NCBI GenBank assembly: GCA_021204765.1
Contig: JAJPYU010000011.1
Span: 1 to 11,961, forward strand
DNA: 11,961 nucleotides
Origin: Clostridiales bacterium
GTDB taxonomy: Bacteria > Bacillota > Clostridia > Lachnospirales > Lachnospiraceae
Direction: 5' to 3'
In this document: in pieces, positions 1 to 7,442 of the stretch
Layout of the letters: every line of letters begins with the position of its first letter
Position numbering within the stretch: the first letter of the stretch is position 1
The notes under the pieces: generated by a model
The model's database searches: none
The model's input: only the letters and a program-made list of their open reading frames with translations
Told to the model about the DNA's origin: nothing
Program-made: the position numbers and the translations under genes

Positions 1-35
1 CATCTGATGATATCCGGTAAAACGAGAAGCAATAT

Positions 36-57
36 CCACAGGACACGATGTCCGTGG
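36..57 (+). repeat. Imperfect hairpin upstream of the glycerate kinase relic
   Basis: Arms CCAC-A-GGACA (36-45) and TGTCCGTGG (49-57) pair over nine base pairs, with one bulged A and a 3-nt CGA loop. No T-run follows, so it is not a typical intrinsic terminator. It could be a decayed leader or an operator for the lost gene. Frame 1 is open from position 1 to a TGA at 73-75, but the short peptide it gives is not recognisable. Confidence 0.3.
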
Positions 58-96
58 TATCATCTGGTGATTTGAAGAAATGACAAGAGAGCGATC

Positions 97-341
97 ATGA
101 AGGTAGTAATTGCATTTGATTCATTTAAAGGCAGCATGAGCTCCATGGAAGCCGGATTGGCGGCGAAAGAGGGAGTGCTGGCCGCAAAGGGAGACGCATC
201 GCCCGGATTAATGGCAGCAACGCCCTGCCCGAGCTTTCTGACTGCCATTTTCAGATCGCCTGCGATGTGACCAATCCTCTCTGCGGCGAGAACGGCGCCG
301 TGTATATCTTCGGACCCCAGAAGGGAGTAAAGCCTGAGGCA
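97..341 (+). pseudogene. Glycerate kinase relic, internally deleted and frameshifted
   Basis: Two pieces of a GarK/GlxK-type glycerate kinase lie here in different frames. The first starts at ATG 97 and reads MKVVIAFDSFKGSMSSMEAG, the usual N-terminus of the family (pattern MKIVIAPDSFKxSLSAxE). That frame stops at TGA 268-270 after 57 codons. The second piece, in the frame of position 201, reads NALPELSDCHFQIACDVTNP and continues through CGENGAVYIFGPQKGVKPE to about 341. This matches the conserved ACDVTNPLxGxxGAxxxFGPQKGA block found near residue 190 of intact enzymes of about 370-380 aa. About 150 internal residues and the C-terminal half are therefore missing. The ATG has only a weak Shine-Dalgarno-like AAGAGAG upstream. 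Intact enzymes phosphorylate glycerate in glycerate and sugar-diacid breakdown; this copy cannot be functional. Confidence 0.85.
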
Positions 342-421
342 TCTGTATTTATTTTCGCCGCCGTGCGAACGCCGACATTTTATATTATATATTGCATCAT
401 GAAATGTGCAGAATATTAGGA

Positions 422-435
422 AAATTTTAAAATTT
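422..435. repeat. 14-bp AT palindrome upstream of the nifJ promoter
   Basis: AAATTTTAAAATTT is a perfect palindrome six bases upstream of the proposed nifJ -35 box. The stretch from the end of the glycerate kinase relic (342) to here is AT-rich and has no credible gene. The tract could act as an UP element or as a regulator site. I cannot tell which from sequence alone. Confidence 0.4.
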
Positions 436-440
436 CGATG

Positions 441-469
441 TTGTTTTCAGATGAGTTTTAAGTTAAAAT
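441..469 (+). promoter_or_regulatory. Candidate sigma-A promoter for nifJ
   Basis: A -35 box TTGTTT (441-446) and a -10 box TAAAAT (464-469) are separated by exactly 17 bp. Transcription would start near 476, giving a leader of about 70 nt before the PFOR start codon. The -10 lies in GTTAAAAT, the same context as at the der and msmX promoters in this window. The overlapping GTTA-AAATA-TAAC (462-474) is an imperfect dyad that could bind a repressor. Confidence 0.5.
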
Positions 470-485
470 ATAACACGATTGGTTT

Positions 486-514
486 GCGGGACGACAAATC
501 ATATGCCGCCCCGC
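486..514 (+). promoter_or_regulatory. Leader hairpin in the nifJ 5' UTR
   Basis: GCGGG (486-490) pairs with CCCGC (510-514). The stem extends inward through a few more pairs interrupted by two A-C mismatches, leaving a loop of about 9 nt. It lies between the predicted transcription start and the ribosome binding site at 531-537. It may protect the 5' end of an abundant mRNA, but no known riboswitch motif is visible. Confidence 0.3.
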
Positions 515-530
515 TTTATATTAAATTCAC

Positions 531-537
531 AAGGAGG
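531..537 (+). promoter_or_regulatory. Ribosome binding site that sets the nifJ start
   Basis: AAGGAGG is a perfect Shine-Dalgarno sequence. It lies 7 nt before ATG 545 but only 1 nt before the in-frame ATG 539, so 545 is the likely start. Earlier in-frame candidates (TTG 479, ATG 503) have no ribosome binding site. Confidence 0.85.
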
Positions 538-544
538 AATGGTA

Positions 545-3500
545 ATGAAACGTTCTATGAAAACCATGGATGGTAACCATGCAGCGGCTCATGCATCCTA
601 TGCATTCACTGATGTAGCCGCCATTTACCCCATCACCCCTTCTTCCCCCATGGCTGAGGCCACAGACGAGTGGGCGACAGAAGGAAGGAAGAACATTTTC
701 GGTCAGACCGTGAAGATCACCGAGATGCAGTCCGAGGCCGGCGCGGCAGGCGCAGTCCACGGCTCCCTGGCAGCAGGCGCCCTGACCACCACTTACACCG
801 CTTCCCAGGGTCTGCTCCTCATGATCCCGAACCTGTACAAGGTCGCTGGCGAGAGGCTTCCCGGCGTATTCAACGTATCCGCCCGTACCCTGGCCACCCA
901 CGCGCTGTGCATTTTCGGAGATCATTCCGATATCTATGCCTGCCGTCAGTGCGGCTGTGCCATGCTGGCAGAGAACAGCGTACAGGAAGTCATGGACTTA
1001 ACACCTGTGGCCCACATGGCCGCTATCAAGGGCAGACTCCCCTTTATCAACTTCTTCGACGGCTTCCGTACTTCCCACGAGGTTCAGAAGATTGAAGTCT
1101 GGGACAATGCTGACTTAGACGAGATGGTAGATCACGATGCCATCCAGGCCTTCCGTGACAATGCCCTTAACCCCTGCCACGGCAGTCAGTGGGGCTCCGC
1201 CCAGAACCCGGATATTTTCTTCCAGGCAAGGGAGTCCTGCAACGAGGCCTACGACGCCATGCCCGCCATCGTCCAGGAGTACATGGACAAGGTGAATGCG
1301 AAGATCGGCACCAATTACAAACTGTTTAATTACTACGGCGCTCCCGATGCCGAGAAGATCATCATCGCCATGGGTTCCGTCTGCGAGACCATCGACGAGA
1401 CTATCGATTATCTGATGGCAAAGGGCGAGAAGGTCGGTCTGGTAAAGGTCCATCTTTATCGTCCTTTCAATGTCCCTGCGCTGCTTGACGCTATTCCGGA
1501 TACTGTAAAGCAGATCTATGTCCTGGACCGCACCAAAGAGCCCGGAGCCCTGGGTGAGCCTCTGTACCTGGATGTCCTGGCCGCGCTTAAGAATACCAAG
1601 TTCGACGCTGTCCCCATTTTCACCGGACGTTACGGCTTAGGTTCCAAGGATACCACCCCCGGACAGATCATCGCTGTGTATCACAATGACGACAAGAAAG
1701 TCTTCACCATCGGTATCGTGGATGATGTGACCCATCTGTCCCTTGACGTCACCGAGCATCCCGTCACCTCCCCTGAGGGCACCATCAACTGCAAGTTCTG
1801 GGGTCTGGGTGCTGACGGAACTGTGGGGGCCAATAAGAACTCCATCAAGATCATCGGCGACAACACCGATATGTATGCTCAGGCATATTTCGATTATGAT
1901 TCCAAGAAGTCCGGCGGTGTGACCATTTCCCACCTCCGCTTTGGCAAGAACCCCATCCATTCCACCTACCTTATCAACAAGGCGAACTTCGTGGCCTGCC
2001 ATTGCCCGGCTTATGTCCGCAAGTACAACATGGTCCAGGATCTGGTGCCCGGAGGCACTTTCCTTCTTAACTGTTCCTGGGATGCTGCACAGCTTGAGGA
2101 GCATCTGCCCGGACAGGTGAAGCGCTACATCGCAGAGAATGATATCCAGTTCTACACCATCGACGGTATCAAGATTGGTAAGGAGATCGGCCTGGGCGGC
2201 AGGATCAACACCGTCCTCCAGTCCGCATTCTTCACCCTCTCCGGTGTCATCCCCAAGGAAGACGCCATCCGTCTGATGAAGGAGGCTGCCAAGGCTTCCT
2301 ACGGAAAGAAGGGTGATGCTATCGTCCAGATGAACTACGACGCCATTGATGCCGGCGCAGAGTCCTTCGTGAAGGTTGAAGTGCCCGAGAGCTGGAAGGA
2401 TGCCCAGGATGAGAATCTCCTCGGCGCACCCGTCACCGGAGCTTTCCAGGATACCGTTGATTTCGTCAACAACGTACAGAAAGCCATCAATGCCCAGCAG
2501 GGAATCAACCTTCCCGTCTCCGCATTCATGGATTACCAGATCGGCAACACCCCCTCAGGCGCAGCAGCCTATGAGAAGAGGGGCGTGGCCGTGGATATCC
2601 CAGTATGGGATGTGAATAAGTGCATCCAGTGTAACCAGTGCTCCTATGTCTGCCCTCATGCAGCCATCCGTCCCATCGTACTGACCGAGGAGGAGGCCGC
2701 AAACGCACCAGAGGGTATGCCTATGAAGCCTATGACCGGCATGCCCCAGTACAAGTTCTCCATGACAGTCTCCGCTTACGACTGCCTGGGCTGCGGCTCC
2801 TGCGTGAATGTCTGCCCTGATAAGGTACAGGCCATCACCATGCAGAATTTCGAGGCAAATGCAGGCACTCAGGCCTACTTTGACTACGGCGTTACCTTGC
2901 CTAAGAAGCCGGATGTACTTGAGAAGTTCAAAGAGAATACCGTCAAGGGCTCCCAGTTCAAGCAGCCCCTCCTTGAGTTCTCCGGCGCCTGCGCAGGCTG
3001 CGGCGAGACTCCTTACGCAAAGCTCTTAACCCAGCTTTTCGGTGATCGGATGTACATCGGCAATGCCACCGGCTGCTCCTCCATCTGGGGCAACTCCTCA
3101 CCCTCCACTCCTTACACCAGGACTCCCGAGGGCAAGGGCCCTGCCTGGGACAATTCCCTCTTCGAGGATGCCGCTGAGTTCGGTTACGGCATGCTCCTGG
3201 CAAATAACGCCATCCGCGGCGGATTAAAAGAGAAGGTCGCAGATCTGGCTGAGAACGCCAACACCGAGGAGGTAAAGGCAGCAGCGAAAGAGTATCTGGA
3301 TACCTTCAGCTGCGGCGCCACCAACGGCCCCGCCACTGATAAGCTGGTAGCTGCCCTTGAGGCCTGCGGCTGTGACAAGGCTCAGGAGATCTTAAAGCAG
3401 AAAGACTTCCTGGCAAAGAAGTCCAACTGGGCATTCGGCGGCGACGGCTGGGCCTATGATATCGGCTTCGGCGGCTTAGACCACGTCATCGCATCCGGCC

Positions 3501-4081
3501 AGGATATCAATATCATGGTCTTCGATACCGAGGTCTACTCCAACACCGGCGGCCAGTCCTCCAAGTCCACCCCTACCGGAGCTGTGGCACAGTTCGCAGC
3601 CGGCGGCAAGGAGACCAAGAAGAAGGATCTGGCATCCATCGCCATGAGCTACGGTTACGTCTATGTGGCCCAGGTGAATATGGGCGCAGACATGAACCAG
3701 TGTGTCAAGGCCATGGCTGAGGCCGAGGCTTATCCCGGACCTTCCGTCATCATCGCCTACGCACCCTGCATCAACCACGGCATCAAGGTGGGCATGAGCA
3801 AGGCCATGACCGAGGAGAAGAACGCGGTGGCAGCCGGCTACTGGCACAACTTCCGCTATAATCCGGCTCTGGCAGCCCAGGGCAAGCCGGCATTCAGCCT
3901 TGACAGTAAGGCTCCTACCGCGGATTATAAGGAGTTCTTAAACGGCGAGGTTCGTTACAGCTCCTTAGCCAAGGTCGATGCTGAGAAGGCCGCCCGCCTC
4001 TTCGACGAGTCCGAGAAGAACGCGAAAGACCGCTGGGCATACCTCAACAAGCTCATCACTCTCTACGGCGGAGAGCAGTAA
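545..4081 (+). CDS. nifJ: Pyruvate:ferredoxin (flavodoxin) oxidoreductase, single-chain
   Basis: This enzyme oxidatively decarboxylates pyruvate with CoA to acetyl-CoA and CO2, reducing ferredoxin; it is the central pyruvate step in anaerobic fermentation. The 1178-residue protein has the full domain order of single-chain PFORs: an N-terminal domain with YPITPSSPMAE (about 28-38), a central CoA/gamma domain, a two-[4Fe-4S] ferredoxin domain (CIQCNQCSYVCP from 693, CLGCGSCVNVCP from 747), and a C-terminal thiamine-diphosphate domain. The proximal-cluster cysteines are visible as CAGC (816-819), Cys844 and Cys1075. GDGWAYDIGFGG (966-977) and NTGGQSS are the TPP/Mg motifs. It is slightly shorter than the Desulfovibrio enzyme (1232 aa), so the long C-terminal extension is probably absent. 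It is transcribed alone, between its own promoter and a strong terminator. Codons are strongly C-ending (ATC, GCC, TCC), as expected for very high expression. No broken motif was seen. Confidence 0.97.
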   Translation: MKRSMKTMDGNHAAAHASYAFTDVAAIYPITPSSPMAEATDEWATEGRKNIFGQTVKITEMQSEAGAAGAVHGSLAAGALTTTYTASQGLLLMIPNLYKVAGERLPGVFNVSARTLATHALCIFGDHSDIYACRQCGCAMLAENSVQEVMDLTPVAHMAAIKGRLPFINFFDGFRTSHEVQKIEVWDNADLDEMVDHDAIQAFRDNALNPCHGSQWGSAQNPDIFFQARESCNEAYDAMPAIVQEYMDKVNAKIGTNYKLFNYYGAPDAEKIIIAMGSVCETIDETIDYLMAKGEKVGLVKVHLYRPFNVPALLDAIPDTVKQIYVLDRTKEPGALGEPLYLDVLAALKNTKFDAVPIFTGRYGLGSKDTTPGQIIAVYHNDDKKVFTIGIVDDVTHLSLDVTEHPVTSPEGTINCKFWGLGADGTVGANKNSIKIIGDNTDMYAQAYFDYDSKKSGGVTISHLRFGKNPIHSTYLINKANFVACHCPAYVRKYNMVQDLVPGGTFLLNCSWDAAQLEEHLPGQVKRYIAENDIQFYTIDGIKIGKEIGLGGRINTVLQSAFFTLSGVIPKEDAIRLMKEAAKASYGKKGDAIVQMNYDAIDAGAESFVKVEVPESWKDAQDENLLGAPVTGAFQDTVDFVNNVQKAINAQQGINLPVSAFMDYQIGNTPSGAAAYEKRGVAVDIPVWDVNKCIQCNQCSYVCPHAAIRPIVLTEEEAANAPEGMPMKPMTGMPQYKFSMTVSAYDCLGCGSCVNVCPDKVQAITMQNFEANAGTQAYFDYGVTLPKKPDVLEKFKENTVKGSQFKQPLLEFSGACAGCGETPYAKLLTQLFGDRMYIGNATGCSSIWGNSSPSTPYTRTPEGKGPAWDNSLFEDAAEFGYGMLLANNAIRGGLKEKVADLAENANTEEVKAAAKEYLDTFSCGATNGPATDKLVAALEACGCDKAQEILKQKDFLAKKSNWAFGGDGWAYDIGFGGLDHVIASGQDINIMVFDTEVYSNTGGQSSKSTPTGAVAQFAAGGKETKKKDLASIAMSYGYVYVAQVNMGADMNQCVKAMAEAEAYPGPSVIIAYAPCINHGIKVGMSKAMTEEKNAVAAGYWHNFRYNPALAAQGKPAFSLDSKAPTADYKEFLNGEVRYSSLAKVDAEKAARLFDESEKNAKDRWAYLNKLITLYGGEQ

Positions 4082-4097
4082 AACGCGAATTAAACAC

Positions 4098-4132
4098 AAA
4101 AAGAGGAATCCCGTCCGGGATTCCTCTTTTTT
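4098..4132 (+). terminator. Intrinsic terminator of nifJ
   Basis: A-rich left arm AAAAAGAGGAATCCC (4098-4112), loop GTCC, right arm GGGATTCCTCTTTTT (4117-4131), then a further T. The stem has 15 perfect pairs and ends in a U-tract, 16 bases after the PFOR stop codon. It separates nifJ from the der operon. The A-tract on the left means it could also work weakly on the opposite strand. Confidence 0.95.
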
Positions 4133-4134
4133 AC

Positions 4135-4163
4135 TTTACAATAGAGAAAAATATAGTTAAAAT
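4135..4163 (+). promoter_or_regulatory. Sigma-A promoter for the der-plsY-gpsA-dut cluster
   Basis: TTTACA (4135-4140) and TAAAAT (4158-4163) are each one mismatch from consensus and are separated by exactly 17 bp. The promoter starts directly after the nifJ terminator. Transcription would begin near 4170, leaving a leader of about 24 nt with an AGAGG Shine-Dalgarno (4181-4185). Confidence 0.65.
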
Positions 4164-4193
4164 GAAAAAGATTTTGAGAAAGAGGACAGTGTT

Positions 4194-5519
4194 ATGAGTA
4201 AGCCTACTGTAGCCATCGTCGGCCGCCCCAACGTCGGCAAATCTACCCTTTTTAATGCCCTGGCGGGATCTCGCATTTCCATCGTGGAGGATACCCCGGG
4301 AGTCACGAGAGACAGGATATATGCAGACGTGGAGTGGCGGGGCCGCACATTTACAATGATAGATACCGGCGGCATAGAGCCGGATACGAAAGATATAATT
4401 TTATCCCAGATGAGGGAGCAGGCCCTCATCGCCATTTATACTGCCGACGTCATCATTTTCATGGTGGACGTGAGGCAGGGCCTTACCGATGCCGATGACA
4501 AGGTAGCGGACATGCTGCGCCGCTCAAAAAAGCCTGTTGTCCTGGTGGTAAATAAGGTGGACAGCTTCACGAAATACGAGGCGGACGTCTACGAGTTCTA
4601 CAATCTGGGCATGGGAGATCCGGTTCCCATCTCCTCGGCCTCCCGCCTGGGCCTGGGTGACATGTTGGAGGAGGTTGTCAGATATTTTCCTGAGAAGACA
4701 GCCGAAGAGGAGGAAGATACCCGCACGAAGGTGGCCATAGTGGGAAAGCCCAACGTGGGCAAATCCTCCATTATAAATAAGCTCATCGGTGAGGATCGGG
4801 TCATAGTCTCGGAAATCGCCGGCACCACCAGGGATGCGGTGGATACTGAAGTGACATACGGGGACAGGGAATACGTCTTCATCGACACCGCGGGGCTGCG
4901 GCGCAAGGCGAAGATAAAGGAGGAGATAGAGCGCTACAGCGTCATCCGGGCCGTCACCGCCATAGAGCGGGCTGACGTGGTAGTCGTGGTGATCGACGCC
5001 ACCGAGGGAGTGACGGAGCAGGATGCCAAGATAGCGGGGGTGGCCCATGAGAGAGGCAAGGGCATCATCATTGCCGTCAACAAGTGGGACGCGGTGGAGA
5101 AGGATGATAAGACCATCTATCGCTTCACCGAGAAGGTCAGGGAGACTTTGAGCTTTATGTCCTACGCGGAGCTGATATTTATCTCGGCGAAGACCGGCCA
5201 GAGACTAAATAAGCTCTATGATCTCATAGATATGGTATTGGCGAATAACGCTATGCGCATAGGCACCGGAGTCTTAAACGAGATCATCTCCGAGGCCACA
5301 GCCATGCACCAGCCGCCCACGGACAAGGGGAAGCGCCTGAGGATATTCTACGTGACCCAGGCCGGGGTGAAGCCTCCCACATTTGTCTTTTTCGTAAATG
5401 ATAAGAAGCTGATGCATTTCTCATATCAGAGATATCTGGAAAACCAGATCCGGGAGACCTTCGAGTTTCGCGGGACGGCCATCAAGTTTATCATAAGGGA
5501 GAGAAGTGAGAGCAAGTAA
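4194..5519 (+). CDS. der: Ribosome biogenesis GTPase Der (EngA)
   Basis: Der is an essential double-GTPase that binds the immature 50S ribosomal subunit and drives late assembly. The 441-residue protein (about 436 in Bacillus) has two tandem G domains and a C-terminal KH-like domain. G domain 1 shows the P-loop GRPNVGKST (10-18), an IDTGG switch and NKVD (120-123). G domain 2 shows GKPNVGKSS (184-192), an IDTAG switch and NKWD (296-299). An acidic linker (EKTAEEEEDTR) separates them, and the KH-like domain fills roughly the last 85 residues. ATG 4194 follows AGAGG at suitable spacing. Unlike nifJ it often uses ATA for Ile, pointing to more modest expression. It is the first gene of the cluster. 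Confidence 0.97.
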   Translation: MSKPTVAIVGRPNVGKSTLFNALAGSRISIVEDTPGVTRDRIYADVEWRGRTFTMIDTGGIEPDTKDIILSQMREQALIAIYTADVIIFMVDVRQGLTDADDKVADMLRRSKKPVVLVVNKVDSFTKYEADVYEFYNLGMGDPVPISSASRLGLGDMLEEVVRYFPEKTAEEEEDTRTKVAIVGKPNVGKSSIINKLIGEDRVIVSEIAGTTRDAVDTEVTYGDREYVFIDTAGLRRKAKIKEEIERYSVIRAVTAIERADVVVVVIDATEGVTEQDAKIAGVAHERGKGIIIAVNKWDAVEKDDKTIYRFTEKVRETLSFMSYAELIFISAKTGQRLNKLYDLIDMVLANNAMRIGTGVLNEIISEATAMHQPPTDKGKRLRIFYVTQAGVKPPTFVFFVNDKKLMHFSYQRYLENQIRETFEFRGTAIKFIIRERSESK

Positions 5520-5644
5520 CAGATCGACGCTGTCCATTATGCCTCAGGCATTCCCGGCTGATGTGGGAGAAATGAGGATTGCGCCAATAAAACATATTAG
5601 TATCCGCAGTGGGGAAGACGGAGACTGGAAAGGAAGATTCCACA

Positions 5645-6328
5645 ATGATAGCGGCTCGTATGATCGTACTGATATTCGGATATATACTGGGACTTTTCCC
5701 CACAGGCAGACTGGTGGGCAGGTCCAGACACACAGACCTCACCAAGGAGGGCAGCGGCAATACCGGAATGACCAATTCCATCCGGGTCATGGGCTGGAAG
5801 CCGGGGATCACAGTATTTTTGGGTGACTGCTTAAAAGCGGTCATCGCAATGCTTATAGTATGGCTTGTCTGTCGTCGTATTTTTCCCGAGTCGGTAAATC
5901 TTCTCAGACTCTATGCTGCAGCGGGAGTCATTTTAGGTCATGATTTCCCTGTTTACGCTAAGTTTAAAGGCGGGAAAGGTATAGCCAGCAGCGTGGGCTC
6001 TATCATTTCATTTGACTGGAGGATGATACCCATCTGTACGGCAGCGTTTTTTATCGCTGTTATCCCAACGGGATTTATGTCTATAGGGTCGCTGATGATC
6101 CTCAGCGGTTTTTTCGTCCAGACTGTAGTCTTCGGACAGCTGGGACTCATACATAATGTGCCGGTGAATCTGCTGCCGGAGCTTTATATTGTGGCAGGAG
6201 TTATTACAGGCCTGGCCTTCTTCAGACATAAAGAAAATCTAAAGCGCCTTGCCCATGGTGAGGAGAATAAGTTCGCTCCGAAGAAAAAGAAAGTTCCGGA
6301 GGAAGCAGACAGTCGTAATAAGGAGTGA
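5645..6328 (+). CDS. plsY: Acyl-phosphate:glycerol-3-phosphate acyltransferase PlsY
   Basis: PlsY is a polytopic inner-membrane enzyme that transfers the acyl group of acyl-phosphate (made by PlsX) to sn-glycerol-3-phosphate, giving lysophosphatidic acid, the first step of phospholipid synthesis. The 227-residue product opens with a hydrophobic helix (IVLIFGYILGLFP). It carries the loop motif GSGNTGMTN (36-44, family GSGNxGATN) and GHDFPVYAKFKGGKG (from 98, family GHxFPVxLxFKGGKG), with further membrane helices around these. The tail FRHKENLKRL is also typical, followed by a basic KKKK segment and a charged end somewhat longer than usual. ATG 5645 is chosen because AAGGAAG (5630-5636) lies 8 nt upstream; the in-frame GTG 5609 lacks a site. 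It lies 125 bp after der, with gpsA directly downstream using its product pathway. Confidence 0.93.
   Translation: MIAARMIVLIFGYILGLFPTGRLVGRSRHTDLTKEGSGNTGMTNSIRVMGWKPGITVFLGDCLKAVIAMLIVWLVCRRIFPESVNLLRLYAAAGVILGHDFPVYAKFKGGKGIASSVGSIISFDWRMIPICTAAFFIAVIPTGFMSIGSLMILSGFFVQTVVFGQLGLIHNVPVNLLPELYIVAGVITGLAFFRHKENLKRLAHGEENKFAPKKKKVPEEADSRNKE
6320..6325 (+). promoter_or_regulatory. gpsA ribosome binding site overlapping the end of plsY
   Basis: AAGGAG ends one base before the plsY TGA (6326-6328) and lies 8 nt before ATG 6334. This supports 6334 as the gpsA start over the in-frame GTG 6325, and it suggests translational coupling between the two genes. Confidence 0.8.
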
Positions 6329-6333
6329 GAGAT

Positions 6334-7326
6334 ATGGCGGATATAGCTATAATAGGAGCGGGAAGCTGGGGTACGGCTCTCTCGACCGTCCTGGCTCACA
6401 ATGGGCATAAAGTGACAGTGTGGTCCATACTGGAGGGCGAGGTTGATATGCTCCGCAATAAGCGTGAGCATGTGACAAAGCTGCCGGGGGTGATCATTCC
6501 CGCCTCCGTGGAGTTCACGACTGACATGGAGATTGCGATAAAGGGTAAAGAACTGATAGTTATGGCGGTGCCATCACCCTTTATCAGGAGCACGGCCAGA
6601 TCCATGAGGGAGCAGGTTCCAAGAGGGCAGCTTATGGCGGTGGTGTCCAAAGGTATAGAAGAGGAGACTCTGCTGACTCAGACTGATATAGTAAAGGAAG
6701 AAATCCCCTGGGCTGCAGTGACAGCGCTTTCCGGGCCCAGTCATGCGGAGGAGGTCGGCCGGGCACTGCCCACTACGGTGGTAGCAGGTGCCGATACCTT
6801 GGAGATTGCGGAGAAAATACAGGGATATTTTATGAACGGGGTTTTCCGGGTCTATACCAGTACTGATCTGTTGGGTATAGAGCTGGGCGGATCTCTTAAA
6901 AATGTCATTGCATTGGCTGCAGGTATGGCTGACGGACTGGGCTTTGGGGACAATACGAAAGCAGCCCTCATCACCAGGGGGATAGCTGAGATAGCCCGCC
7001 TGGCAATAGCCATGGGAGCGGATTACCGCACACTTTCAGGACTCTCAGGTATAGGAGATCTCATTGTCACCTGTGCAAGCCGCCACAGCCGAAACCGTAA
7101 GGCTGGGATGCTCATCGGTCAGGGATACACTATGGATGAGGCCATGGCGGAGGTGAAGATGGTGGTTGAGGGTGTCTATTCTGCCAAAGCGGCTCTGGCT
7201 CTGGCCAAAAAGTACGGTGTGGATATGCCTATAGTAGAGCAGGTGAATAAAGTCCTTTTCGACGGGGAATCTGCCCGGGATGCGGTAATGGAGCTGATGC
7301 TCAGAGAGAAAAAAACGGAGAGCTGA
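6334..7326 (+). CDS. gpsA: NAD(P)-dependent glycerol-3-phosphate dehydrogenase
   Basis: GpsA reduces dihydroxyacetone phosphate to sn-glycerol-3-phosphate in the cytoplasm, supplying the acceptor used by PlsY. The 330-residue protein has the N-terminal Rossmann motif GAGSWGTAL (8-16). The middle block SGPSHAEEV (133-141) follows. The catalytic-domain signature GIELGGSLKNVIALAAGMAD begins at 181, with the conserved lysine at 189, followed by GFGDNTKAALITRG and the SGLSGIGDLIVTC block. Length matches the family (about 330-345). It begins 5 bases after the plsY stop, so the two genes are almost certainly co-transcribed and probably translationally coupled. The stop codon lies in a hairpin (7325-7348). 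Confidence 0.97.
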   Translation: MADIAIIGAGSWGTALSTVLAHNGHKVTVWSILEGEVDMLRNKREHVTKLPGVIIPASVEFTTDMEIAIKGKELIVMAVPSPFIRSTARSMREQVPRGQLMAVVSKGIEEETLLTQTDIVKEEIPWAAVTALSGPSHAEEVGRALPTTVVAGADTLEIAEKIQGYFMNGVFRVYTSTDLLGIELGGSLKNVIALAAGMADGLGFGDNTKAALITRGIAEIARLAIAMGADYRTLSGLSGIGDLIVTCASRHSRNRKAGMLIGQGYTMDEAMAEVKMVVEGVYSAKAALALAKKYGVDMPIVEQVNKVLFDGESARDAVMELMLREKKTES

Positions 7327-7348
7327 TCACATCTGGACAGTTGTGATC
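7325..7348 (+). terminator. Hairpin across the gpsA stop, possible weak terminator
   Basis: GATCACA (7325-7331) and TGTGATC (7342-7348) pair perfectly, and inside them CTG (7333-7335) pairs with CAG (7338-7340) after a T-T mismatch. The left arm contains the last two bases of the gpsA TGA. Only a short T-run follows (TTTAA), so termination would be partial at best. It may instead be an mRNA processing or stability element between gpsA and dut. Confidence 0.4.
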
Positions 7349-7442
7349 TTTAATCAGTTTGAAAGATGGGAGTGCAGGTTCCCGGCTGACTGCGGTTACG
7401 GGTACATTGTATCTGTTAATAAGTCGGAGATTGGAGATAGAA

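Noticed and set aside
479..544. Upstream starts for PFOR at TTG 479, ATG 503 or ATG 539
   Set aside because: They lack ribosome binding sites or sit too close to AAGGAGG, and 479 would overlap the promoter start region. The family N-terminus begins at MKRSMKTMDGN.
527..925. Long antisense reading frames opposite nifJ (also 1115-1453, 1637-2104, 3476-3847)
   Set aside because: They are shadows of a GC-biased coding strand; the products have no recognisable domains and no ribosome binding sites were evident.
5520..5644. Promoter between der and plsY
   Set aside because: TTGCGC (5579-5584) has no -10 box at acceptable spacing; only a minor ATGCC/GGCAT dyad (5539-5551) is visible.
7325..7348. 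CRP-type operator after gpsA
   Set aside because: The half-sites face the wrong way (TCACA before TGTGA), so it does not match the TGTGA-N6-TCACA arrangement.
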